From contig DHSB01000082.1 of NCBI GenBank assembly GCA_002408385.1, positions 9,474-45,875 of the forward strand: a stretch of DNA of 36,402 nucleotides, given 5' to 3'. Shown one piece after another: positions 25,452 through 32,831 of this stretch (the stretch's first letter is position 1; each line of letters opens with the position of its first letter). This DNA comes from Myxococcales bacterium UBA5297. GTDB lineage: Bacteria > Myxococcota > Myxococcia > Myxococcales > UBA5297. The notes below the pieces were generated by a model. It was not told the DNA's origin, searched no databases, and saw nothing but the letters and a program-made list of their open reading frames with translations. A program made the translations under genes and the position numbers.

Positions 25452-26357
25452 CTACCGGAACGAAGCCGTCGAGAATATCGCCGCGAAGACCAGGGCGTAG
25501 ACCGCGACGCCCGCGCCGCAGCACAGGCCCATCGGAATGAGCACCGCCGCGGTCGCCTTGCCTCCGGTCGTCCTGTGCAGGCCCCTGTAACCGAAGATGC
25601 GGCAGATGATTTGCCAGAGAGGATAGACGTACGCGCCGCACATCGGCAGCAGGCCGAAGATCATCGGCGCGTGCGCATAGCAGTAGGCCCGGAGGGTCGC
25701 GTGGAAGCCGCCGGGGCGGGCCCCGACGAGCGTCAGCGTCAGGTGTTCGATGCCGCCGAGGACGAAGGCGCCGGCCACCGCCATGACGAGCGCGCCCACG
25801 AGCGCCACCGCGATGGTGCCTACGCCCAGCCCGGCCATCATGCCGCCGAGCTTCATCCCCTCGTCGACCGCCCCGAAGAGCGCTCCGAGCAAGCCCGCGC
25901 CGAAGATGACGAGGTAGAAGAGCGCGACGCCGGAGAAGGCCACGAGCGAGGAGAGGATGGCGTAGGAGAGCGGGCTCCACCAGCCCTCGCTCGGCGCCAT
26001 TTGCTCGAACGACTCGGCGGGCTTGAACATGATCGCCTTGGTCGTCAGCCAATAGGCCCTGAGCAGCCCGTGCTTCTGGCGCTCCTCCCACGGCACTATC
26101 CAGGAGTGGGGCTGGAGGCGCTCGGCGCAGGCCGCGCAGATCGGCTGCCCCTCGCCTGTTCGCGTGGTGCACCGGGTGCAGGCAAAGGCGCCGCAGCGGC
26201 TGCAGACCTCGATGGCCTCGACTTGCGGGTGCCGCGCGCACCGCGCCTGCCCGAGCGCGACGGCCGCGGTCGGCTCGTGCACGAGGTAGGCCCCGCAGTA
26301 GGGACAGAAGGAGCTGGTGCTGTCCTCGATAGAGCTTCCGCAGCGCGTGCAGGTCAT
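25452..26357 (-). CDS. Zinc-finger plus Yip1-like membrane protein (copy 2)
   Basis: A 301-residue paralogue of the following gene, 156 bp away and in the same direction; ATG at 26357 with GGGAGAG upstream. It has a zinc ribbon (CTRC...CPYC), a B-box-like finger (CARHPQVEAIEVCSRCGAFA), the shared IVPWEER linker, and a Yip1-like domain. Two membrane segments here are enriched in Gly (GAGLLGALFGAVDEG, AGLGVGTIAVALVGALVMA). The C-terminal GYRGLHRTTGGKATAAVL aligns directly with GYAYRGLRETTGGKAALGML of copy 1, showing gene duplication. Extension upstream in the same frame looks non-coding. Confidence 0.85.
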   Translation of the reverse strand: MTCTRCGSSIEDSTSSFCPYCGAYLVHEPTAAVALGQARCARHPQVEAIEVCSRCGAFACTRCTTRTGEGQPICAACAERLQPHSWIVPWEERQKHGLLRAYWLTTKAIMFKPAESFEQMAPSEGWWSPLSYAILSSLVAFSGVALFYLVIFGAGLLGALFGAVDEGMKLGGMMAGLGVGTIAVALVGALVMAVAGAFVLGGIEHLTLTLVGARPGGFHATLRAYCYAHAPMIFGLLPMCGAYVYPLWQIICRIFGYRGLHRTTGGKATAAVLIPMGLCCGAGVAVYALVFAAIFSTASFR

Positions 26358-26697
26358 CGGCTCTCCCCAGCGTTGCCCGTCTTCTAGCATCGGCAGCCGC
26401 AGGCGAGCGAGACAGGCGCGCGCGAGAGCGTCCGGCTGCTCGGCCTGCGCCGCCGCCCCGCGGCCGTTGTCGAGCGCGGGTTCGGTGCATCGCCTCGGCG
26501 ATTCGAACGAGCCTCGCCCTCCTCGGCGAGGCGCAGGTTCGGCTCGATTCGGCCAGGGCCGGCGGAGAGGAGCCTGGGCGCGAGCATCGGCTCGCCGAAG
26601 GGCGAGAGCTCGACCTCGAGATCTGGAACGTGCTGGTGACGCCGACCGCTCGAGCAGTAAGCTGCGCCGACGATACGGGCGGGGATGCGGAGGCAGC
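26358..26697. promoter_or_regulatory. 340-bp divergent promoter region
   Basis: The region lies between the leftward Yip1-like gene and the rightward deiminase gene, so it must contain both start regions. No operator, riboswitch or strong promoter consensus could be assigned by eye, and no small gene is convincing. Confidence 0.5.
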
Positions 26698-28656
26698 ATG
26701 TCCAGGATGTGGGTTCCCCTCGCGGCGCTGCTCGCTGCCGGCCTGCTGGCCTGCGCCGACGATGAACCGGCGGCTCCCACCGCGCCCGATGCTGCGTCCG
26801 CTGCGGACGCCGGGGCGCTCTCTGATGCCGGCGCCCCCGACGACGCTGGCGGACCGGACGAGGACGCGGGCGGGCTGCCGGATGCGGGTGAGCCGGACGC
26901 GGGTCTGCCTCTCGCCATCATCGACCTGCGCGCCGACGTGAATCGCGACGGCGTCGTCGATCTCGAGGACCCGACCGAGGATTGGGCCGAGGAGACCTGG
27001 GATTCGACTCACGGGGCGGTCTTTCTCGCGAACATCGACGACGATCTTTCTGCCTGTCCGAAGTCGGCGACGGTCTCCGATGTCAACCTTCCGAAGTGCC
27101 ACGACGCCGCCGACTCGGTGATCAACGGCGAGGACGATCTGCTCGACCTGGCGCCGCTGCGCGTCAAGCCCTGGCCGCAGGCGCCGGAGGGAGTCGAGGC
27201 GAGGCTCGAGGCTTCCTCACCCGGCGCGGCCTACGTCCGCTTCTTCAGGAAGGGCCCCGACGGAAGCTGGTCGGAGCTCGACGCCGCCGCGGCCGTCCTC
27301 GGCTCGACCGACCTGCGCGAAGGGGTCGAGCTTCTCCTCGAGGGCAAGGACATCGTGCGCGACTCGAGGGTCTGGGACGGCTTCGTCAACGTGACGCTGC
27401 GCGCGCTCATCCCCTCTTCCGAGGGAGGCGACGCCGAAGAGCTGAGCGACACCATTCGCTTTCGCCTCTCTCCGGTGATGACCAGCCACCACCTCAGCCC
27501 GGTCGAGACGCTCTACGCGACGATCGTGCCCCGGGAGCCCGACTCTGTGGCGTTCCGCAGCGACCTGCGCCTGGCCGTGGCCGCATCGAGCGTGCCCCAC
27601 CCGCTCGAGGAGCTGACCGTCCCCGGTCGATACGCGGACCAGTGGACGCAGGACTATTTCGAGACCGGCTACATGGCGATGCCCGCACCGGGCGGCCAGC
27701 ACGTCATCCGCGTCGTCTACCGCTCGGCCAACCTCGACGACCCGGGCTCGTCAACCAACCCGCTGCGTCCGGCGGGCAAGATCGCCTTCACCTTCTTCCG
27801 CGGCAAGGACGTCGCGGCCGTCCAGGAGTTCGACCGCAACTCCGACCTCGACATGGACACCCTCAACTCCTTCGGGAACACCGAGACGATCCCGCCGTAC
27901 TCGAAGGATGGCGTGGACTATCCGCTCGGCCGGCTGATACGTGGCAGCGTCGCCAGCTACCATCCCGACCAGAGGCTCGCGCGCCTGCTCGAGTCGCAGG
28001 GGATGCAGCCGCCGGTCTATCTGGACACCTCGTGGCTGCTCGTCGCGCACGTCGACGAGACGGTCTCCTTCCTGAAGGCAGACACGCCGCGCGGCTGGAT
28101 AGCGCTGGTCAACGACCCTCGGCTCGCCCGCCAGATGCTCATCGACGAGTCGAACCGCGGCAACGGCGCGGTCCGCATGTTCGAGGGCATGTACTGGTAC
28201 GACTGGTGGAGCTACGACACCTACTCGGCGGCGGTCTCCATCGACGCGGTGCTCGCCGACACGGAGGTGATGGCCGAGAGCGCCCGCAGCGCGGCCGAGG
28301 TCGACGCGCAGGTGGCCCTCCTCAAGGCCGAGACCGGGCTCACCGACGAGGAGATCGTGAAGGTGCCGTTCCTTCACCAGCCGCTCGACGGGGCCTCGCT
28401 CGCCTATCAGCCGGGCACGGTCAACGGGGTCGCCCTCGACGGGCACCACTACGTCGCGCCAGATCCCCACGGCCCGGTGATCGATGGCCAGGACCTCTTC
28501 AAGGTCCAGCTCGAGGGGGCGCTCGCGCCCTTTGGCTACACCGTCCACTGGGTCGAGGACTGGGGCCTGTACCACGCGCTGGCGGGCGAGGTTCACTGCG
28601 GCTCGAACGCCCTGCGCGAAGTTCCCGAGGTCAAATGGTGGGAGACGGGACGATGA
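26698..28656 (+). CDS. Secreted lipoprotein with protein-arginine deiminase (PAD) domain
   Basis: A 652-residue protein from ATG at 26698. Its signal peptide ends in GLLAC (C19) and is followed by a DAG-rich linker to about residue 70. D80 begins DVNRDGVVDLED, an EF-hand-like stretch, and the adjoining segment to about 180 resembles the calcium-binding middle (PAD_M) domain of animal PADs. The catalytic domain retains all key positions: TQD with D319 (human PAD4 D350), HVDE with H451 and D453 (H471, D473), and GEVHCGSN with C634 (C645). The usual N-terminal PAD_N domain is absent. The enzyme should convert peptidyl-arginine to citrulline, probably calcium dependently, on the cell surface. It is coupled to the next gene by an ATGA overlap. 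Substrates are unknown. Confidence 0.9.
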   Translation: MSRMWVPLAALLAAGLLACADDEPAAPTAPDAASAADAGALSDAGAPDDAGGPDEDAGGLPDAGEPDAGLPLAIIDLRADVNRDGVVDLEDPTEDWAEETWDSTHGAVFLANIDDDLSACPKSATVSDVNLPKCHDAADSVINGEDDLLDLAPLRVKPWPQAPEGVEARLEASSPGAAYVRFFRKGPDGSWSELDAAAAVLGSTDLREGVELLLEGKDIVRDSRVWDGFVNVTLRALIPSSEGGDAEELSDTIRFRLSPVMTSHHLSPVETLYATIVPREPDSVAFRSDLRLAVAASSVPHPLEELTVPGRYADQWTQDYFETGYMAMPAPGGQHVIRVVYRSANLDDPGSSTNPLRPAGKIAFTFFRGKDVAAVQEFDRNSDLDMDTLNSFGNTETIPPYSKDGVDYPLGRLIRGSVASYHPDQRLARLLESQGMQPPVYLDTSWLLVAHVDETVSFLKADTPRGWIALVNDPRLARQMLIDESNRGNGAVRMFEGMYWYDWWSYDTYSAAVSIDAVLADTEVMAESARSAAEVDAQVALLKAETGLTDEEIVKVPFLHQPLDGASLAYQPGTVNGVALDGHHYVAPDPHGPVIDGQDLFKVQLEGALAPFGYTVHWVEDWGLYHALAGEVHCGSNALREVPEVKWWETGR

Positions 28657-29585
28657 GGTCTTCGACGAAGCTCAGCCTGCTGGCGGCCTTCCTGTGTTTC
28701 GGCTTCGCGCCGCCTGTCTTTGGGGCCTCGCTGCTGCTCGAGCCTCTGCCGCTGAGCGCCGAGGAGCGCGCCGGTCTGCGCGAGAGCATCGAGAAGGCGC
28801 GCGAGGCCGACCCGAGGCCCTTCGTGGCGATGGCGCAGGTGCGCGAGGCCATCCCCAGGGCCGACGCGCGCAAGCGCGGGCGGCTTGCCCCGGTCTCCCC
28901 GGCGCTGCGCTCGATGGGGACCGAGGCGCTGCTGCCTGCCCTCGAGCTGCTCGCCTTCGGCGACCCGCGGGCTGTGGAGCTGACCGAGCCGCAGCGCCGG
29001 GCCCTCGCCGTCGGGCTGCTCGAGGCGGTGGGCCGGCTTCGCGACCCGCGGGCGCTGCCGGTGCTCGGGGCCGCGCTCGAGAGTGAGGAGACCGATTTCT
29101 CGATTGTGCGCGCGGCGGCCGAGGCGATGGGCAGGGTGGGAGACGACGAGTCGGCCAAGAGGCTCGCCGCGCTCTCGCGGCGCGACGGTGAGAAGCGCAG
29201 GCCTATCCTGGCGGGCATGGGCGACTGCCGGCGCAGCGTCTGTGTCGAGGCGCTCGCCGCGGCGCTCGAGGCGCGTCCCGAGCCCGCGGTCGCCAAGCTC
29301 GTCGTGAGGTCCCTGGGCGAGGCGGGCTCCTCGTGGGCATGGCAGACGCCTGGCATGCGTCAAGACGAGGAGAAGACCGTGCGCGAAGCGGGCGCCAAGG
29401 CGCTGCTGGCGGCCTTCGTGCGCTATCGGGGAGAGGTGCGCCAGGCCGCGTCGAACGAGCTGATGGTCGTCGATTGGCCGGGCACCGCGGCGCTCATCGC
29501 GCAGGCGAAGCTCGGCGCGGACGAGTCGACCGAAGCGGCGCTCGCCGATTTGGCCAAGCGCTTCGCGCGCAATCCGGCGCGGTAG
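28653..29585 (+). CDS. Secreted HEAT-repeat protein coupled to the deiminase
   Basis: A 310-residue protein; ATG at 28653 overlaps the deiminase stop (ATGA), indicating translational coupling. Residues 1-24 are a Sec signal peptide (LLAAFLCFGFAPPVFGA). The rest is all-helical with HEAT-like repeats: LEAVGRLRDPRALPVLGAAL, RAAAEAMGRVGDDESAKRL, then LVVRSLGEAGSSWAW and a later copy. These alpha-solenoids usually bind proteins. No catalytic motif is seen. It is rich in Arg, so it could be partner, regulator or substrate of the deiminase; this is inference from the coupling. Confidence 0.8.
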   Translation: MRSSTKLSLLAAFLCFGFAPPVFGASLLLEPLPLSAEERAGLRESIEKAREADPRPFVAMAQVREAIPRADARKRGRLAPVSPALRSMGTEALLPALELLAFGDPRAVELTEPQRRALAVGLLEAVGRLRDPRALPVLGAALESEETDFSIVRAAAEAMGRVGDDESAKRLAALSRRDGEKRRPILAGMGDCRRSVCVEALAAALEARPEPAVAKLVVRSLGEAGSSWAWQTPGMRQDEEKTVREAGAKALLAAFVRYRGEVRQAASNELMVVDWPGTAALIAQAKLGADESTEAALADLAKRFARNPAR

Positions 29586-29944
29586 GCGCCCGCGGCTTCT
29601 TCGAGCCAGCGCTCGGCCGGCAAGCCGGTATGCGTCGCGGCGAGTGAGCGCCGCGAATCGGAAGAGGCTGGCCACGGGTGGTCCGCGGCGAGCGCGCTTC
29701 GACTTGCCTGACGTTTGTGCGGATGTCGGCCCGCCCTTGCCCCGGTCGGCAAACGAGCGCCGCCGCTTCGCCCGCGGGCGGCTGTCCGCATCCTGCGGGG
29801 TTTCGGCGGCAGAGCGGCGAAGGCCAACCGCGGGCTCTGGTGGAGGCGGCTTGAAGAATCGCTTGGCCAGGCCGCTGGTCGGCCGCATTTCGAGTCATTA
29901 GGTCAATGGCATCTCCCGGCCGACTGCCGGGACGGAGGCATGCC
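29586..29944 (+). promoter_or_regulatory. 359-bp spacer with hairpin just before the KGG gene ribosome-binding site
   Basis: Most of the spacer has no recognisable content. At 29915-29931 a 6-bp GC stem (CCCGGC/GCCGGG, loop CGACT) ends immediately before ACGGAGG, the ribosome-binding site of the KGG protein at 29945. Such a hairpin could tune translation; this is only a structural suggestion. Confidence 0.45.
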
Positions 29945-30199
29945 ATGGCAGAGAAGGGGCACAAGGGCGACATGACCGTTCGCGAGGCCGGCAAGAAGGG
30001 GGGCGAGATTCGCAAGGAGCAGCTCGGCCACGAGGGCTACTCGGAGATCGGGCACAAGGGCGGAGAGAAAGTCGCCCGCGAGCGCGGCCACGAGTTCTAC
30101 GAGGAGATCGGCCACAAGGGCGGCCAGGCGGGCGGGCACAAGGGCGGGCAGCGTGTCCGCGAGCTGATCGAGGAGGGCAAGAAAAGCGAGAAGAAGTAA
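29945..30199 (+). CDS. KGG-repeat / LEA group 1-like stress protein (84 aa)
   Basis: ATG at 29945 is preceded by GGAGG at six bases; a longer frame from 29906 is less likely. The protein is entirely hydrophilic, Gly/Lys/Glu-rich and predicted disordered. It contains [20 protein letters not shown] followed by [19 protein letters not shown], matching the plant Em/LEA_5 20-residue motif and bacterial KGG stress proteins such as GsiB. These are linked to desiccation and general stress. The close paralogue at 30847 has one more 20-residue unit. Expression is probably under a stress or developmental sigma factor, which the sequence does not reveal. Confidence 0.9.
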   Translation: MAEKGHKGDMTVREAGKKGGEIRKEQLGHEGYSEIGHKGGEKVARERGHEFYEEIGHKGGQAGGHKGGQRVRELIEEGKKSEKK

Positions 30200-30846
30200 C
30201 TGCTCGAGCTTTGCGCCAGCGGGTCGGCACAGACACACGCCTGGTCAGGCTCGGGCCAGGCCGCCGGCCTCTGGCGCTTCTTGCCGCACAGCATCCGGCC
30301 ATCAGAGCGCTCGATTATTCCCTTCGCGGGTTTCTGCAAATTGGGAAACGAACCGCCCAGACCGGTAAGAACGCCTCGACGGCTCATCCGGGCGCAGGCG
30401 GGACGGCCTGATCTTCGGACTGGAGCCTGCAGTCCCGGCAGCCTCGTCGGTACCGGCTTGCACCGACCGAGGGCGTGGAGGGGTCAGCCTGTGTCTGAGA
30501 CCGGGGCGTGCCGGAGAGTTTTCCGAGGCGAGCCGCCACTGCCTCGCGGGGGCCGGCGGGCGCGCCCGTTCGGCCGGTCTTCCGGGCCTTGGATTCTCAG
30601 CCCGGGCGGCGACAGGGCGGGCCAATGCTCATGTCTACGCCGAGGTGGCCCCGGAGCCTCGAGCTTCGCTTGCCCGGCCCCAAGGCACATCGACCAGTCG
30701 CCGCGGCTCTTCTCGGCAGGGCGCACGCTCACAAAGCGAGCGACTTGCTGCTTCACAACCCCTTCTGGCGCCGTTGCCGGGCCCTCGGCACGCGCTGAGC
30801 TTAGGCCTGCGGGCGCACTGACCGCCAATCCCGAAAGGAGCACTCA
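30200..30846. other. 647-bp intergenic region between the two KGG genes
   Basis: A GC-rich imperfect hairpin near 30253-30275 could end the first KGG transcript. Longer open frames here overlap each other on both strands, are Arg/Pro/Gly-rich and lack a ribosome-binding site, so no gene is called. The second KGG gene probably has its own promoter at the right end of this stretch. Confidence 0.5.
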
Positions 30847-31149
30847 ATGTCCAAGAAAGAGCCGGAAAAGGGCGATATGACCGTCCGCGAAGCCGGCAAG
30901 AAGGGCGGCGAAATCCGCAAGGAGCAGCTCGGACACGAGGGGTATTCGGAGCTTGGCCACAAGGGCGGCGAGAAGGTCGCCCGTGAACGTGGCCACGAGT
31001 TCTACGAAGAGATTGGCCACAAGGGCGGCGAGAAGGTCGCCCGCGAGCGCGGCCACGAGTTCTACGAGGAGATCGGGCACAAGGGCGGCGAGGTCGGCGG
31101 TCCGCGCGTGCGCGAGCTCATCGAGAAGGGCAAGAAGGAAGAAGAGTAG
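30847..31149 (+). CDS. KGG-repeat / LEA group 1-like stress protein, paralogue (100 aa)
   Basis: ATG at 30847 follows AAAGGAG. It is almost identical to the first KGG protein through [20 protein letters not shown], then carries two perfect copies of [20 protein letters not shown] (residues 37-56 and 57-76) rather than one, and ends KKEEE. It has no hydrophobic core, signal peptide or cysteine. Such hydrophilins protect proteins or membranes during drying. The tandem arrangement with its paralogue and with the ferritin downstream suggests a shared stress or sporulation setting. A strong terminator-like hairpin lies 27 bp after the stop. Confidence 0.9.
   Translation: MSKKEPEKGDMTVREAGKKGGEIRKEQLGHEGYSELGHKGGEKVARERGHEFYEEIGHKGGEKVARERGHEFYEEIGHKGGEVGGPRVRELIEKGKKEEE
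30952..31071 (+). repeat. 60-bp in-frame direct repeat inside the second KGG gene
   Basis: Bases 30952-31011 and 31012-31071 encode the same 20 residues and differ almost only at third codon positions; a partial third copy begins at 31072. The first KGG gene carries a single copy, so the extra unit arose by internal duplication. Confidence 0.85.
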
Positions 31150-31176
31150 TCGCCACCAGTGCTCGGCTTCTCGAGG

Positions 31177-31216
31177 GCCCGGCCATGCTTTCTTTGGGAA
31201 GCGTGGCCGGGCTTTA
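31177..31216 (+). terminator. Terminator-like hairpin after the second KGG gene
   Basis: A 14-bp stem with one G-T pair (31177-31190 with 31199-31212), an 8-base loop and a short TTT follow the KGG stop. It separates the stress protein from the ferritin gene, which therefore likely has its own promoter between 31216 and 31301. Confidence 0.7.
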
Positions 31217-31301
31217 CTGTCCGTTCAGGGAAGAGCGCTGCTCGCCGCGATGGCGAGGCCTATCTTGCGCCCGCAACCCAACCGCAGCCCCTGGAGGCAC
31301 G

Positions 31302-31676
31302 ATGGCCGAGAACTACCACGAGCCCTATCCCCAGCTATCGGACACCGCCCGTGACATGCACCGGGCTCTCCAGTCGGTCAAGGAGGAGATCGACGCCGTC
31401 GACTGGTACCTGCAGCGCATCGACATCACCCCCGACCCGGAGCTGAAGGCCATCCTCATCCACAACCGCGACGAGGAGAAGGAGCACGCGGCGATGGTGC
31501 TCGAGTGGATCCGCCGCCGCGATCCCGCCTTTGACGAGGCGTTGAGCACCTACCTGTTCACCGAGGGCGACCTGCTCGCCATCGAGGAGGAACACGAGGG
31601 CGGCAAAGGCGCTGGCGAAGGCGAGGCGGCCTCTGGCCGGAGCGTCGGGCGGCTTACCGTGGGCAGCTTGCGGTAG
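31302..31676 (+). CDS. Encapsulated ferritin (EncFtn) with encapsulin-targeting peptide
   Basis: A 124-residue protein from ATG at 31302 (TGGAGGCACG upstream). The ferroxidase motif is clear: EEIDAVDWYLQRID then HNRDEEKEHAAMVLEWIRRR. E29, E59 and H62 correspond to E32, E62 and H65 of Rhodospirillum rubrum EncFtn. Two helices, a conserved YLFTEG turn and a flexible Gly/Glu-rich linker precede the C-terminal RLTVGSLR, the docking peptide that loads cargo into encapsulin shells. EncFtn assembles as an annular decamer and oxidises Fe(II) inside the shell. In known systems the shell gene is next door; none is found here. A terminator follows at 31711. Confidence 0.93.
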   Translation: MAENYHEPYPQLSDTARDMHRALQSVKEEIDAVDWYLQRIDITPDPELKAILIHNRDEEKEHAAMVLEWIRRRDPAFDEALSTYLFTEGDLLAIEEEHEGGKGAGEGEAASGRSVGRLTVGSLR

Positions 31677-31710
31677 GACCGCGGCGAGGGGCGCCTCCGG
31701 CGCGCCGGGG

Positions 31711-31750
31711 GCGAAGGCCCATCTTCCAGGCTGCGGGCCTTCGCTTTGTT
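31711..31750 (+). terminator. Terminator-like hairpin after the EncFtn gene
   Basis: A perfect 10-bp stem GCGAAGGCCC/GGGCCTTCGC (31711-31720 with 31735-31744), a 14-base loop and a trailing TTTGTT lie 35 bp after the ferritin stop. It suggests monocistronic transcription, or the end of a short unit. Confidence 0.8.
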
Positions 31751-32154
31751 GCCCGTCGCGGGCGCCGGGCGAGCCCTCGCGCGCACGTGAGGTCGCGGCA
31801 TCCGCAATCGGTTTCGCGGTCGCGCGGGTGAGCCTCGCGCTGCTCGACTCGATGGTTGGTCGACAGGCGGCTGGTCGAGGCGCGCTCGCCCAAGCTCTCA
31901 AAAAAGCTTGCGTGAGAGGCGGTCGACCGGCTGCGCCTGAGCCGTGCGGCTCCAGGAAGCAAAGGCGATTCCACCGAGTGTCGCAGGCGCGCTCGGTTCA
32001 TCGCCCAGGGCGCGCGCCTGGATTCGATGAGCAGGCGGGCGAGCTTTGAAAGCGGACGGCGCGCGAGGAGCTGCGCGCAGTCTTCAGGCCTGTCAGCCAC
32101 CAAGTTGAGGCCGGGATGCGTCGGCGGGCGTCAAGGGCAGGAGAGCGGGGGCGT
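31751..32154. other. 404-bp convergent intergenic region, no gene seen
   Basis: The region lies between the ferritin terminator and the stop of the leftward Cys/His-rich gene. Short frames on both strands are low-complexity Arg/Ala/Ser-rich and unsupported. A loose inverted pair (GGTCGAC near 31856 and GTCGACC near 31922) flanks an A6 run; no function is assigned. Confidence 0.5.
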
Positions 32155-32379
32155 TCAGCACTGGCCCACGGCCATCGGCTCCTCCCAGCAGCCGCAATGC
32201 CACTCTTCCTTGTGCTGCTCGAAGTGGCGCTTGCAGAAATGAACCCCGTGGCCAGAGCAGTGCTCGGTAGCGATCGCTTCGCATCCGAGGTGGTCGCACT
32301 TCTTCAGAGGGTAGGGCCGACCGGACAGCACCGATAGGGGAATGATAGTTTGCCGAGCTCGCCGATCGACGATCTCCAT
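32155..32379 (-). CDS. Small Cys/His-rich zinc-finger-like protein (74 aa)
   Basis: ATG at 32379 has an excellent AGGAGG at five to six bases. The N-terminal 26 residues are basic; the C-terminal half contains CDHLGCEAIATEHCSGHG followed by HFCKRHFEQH and HCGCW, a B-box-like zinc site with four or more Cys and several His. No transmembrane segment is present. The spacing recalls the second finger of the Yip1-like proteins in this window, but no direct homology is claimed. Function unknown, perhaps zinc or metal binding, or protein contact. Confidence 0.8.
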   Translation of the reverse strand: MEIVDRRARQTIIPLSVLSGRPYPLKKCDHLGCEAIATEHCSGHGVHFCKRHFEQHKEEWHCGCWEEPMAVGQC

Positions 32380-32831
32380 AAACCCTCCTGAATTGTCCGT
32401 CGAAGCCCTGCCATGATAACGCCGACGGCACCTCTACTCAACCGGGGTACAGGCAAGGCCACCCTCGGTCGCAGGGGTTACCGCAAGAACTGCGAGCGGT
32501 GCTTCGGTCCTCGGCTGGTCGAGAGCGGTCTTTTCCATCGGTCAGAGAGCGAGCGGCGCCGAGGGCCGTCGTTTTTTTTCTCCAGACTCTCTCGCCTTGA
32601 CCGTACAGGGGCGTGGAGACCTGTCCGGCAGGGTTTGACCCGATTGGCAAGAGTCTGAAGCCTGAAGTCTGACGCCTGGGGCCTGCCGGCCGCCCCGAGC
32701 CTCCGGAGTCGGCTCGGTTCCGGCTCGGCCGGTTTGGGGTTTGAGGGCCGCCTGGCCGCAGGGCGGCGCGCCTGCGCAGGTGCGGCCGCCGGTTGCGCGC
32801 GCTGTGGAAATCGCGGTACCAACAGCGCCCC
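32380..32831. promoter_or_regulatory. 452-bp divergent intergenic region
   Basis: It lies between the leftward Cys/His-rich gene and the rightward phosphate cotransporter. An unusual T8 run at about 32573-32580 stands out in this GC-rich DNA, following a weak hairpin. Imperfect direct repeats of TCTGAAGCCTGAAGTCTGACGCC type occur near 32654-32678. No coding region or Pho-box could be assigned. Confidence 0.5.

Noticed and set aside
30281..30880. A 199-codon plus-strand frame between the KGG genes
   Set aside because: It overlaps the second KGG start, has no ribosome-binding site, and reads as Arg/Pro/Gly-rich filler.
31828..32049. Short plus-strand frame beyond the ferritin gene
   Set aside because: Low-complexity composition with an equally open opposite strand; no supporting signal.
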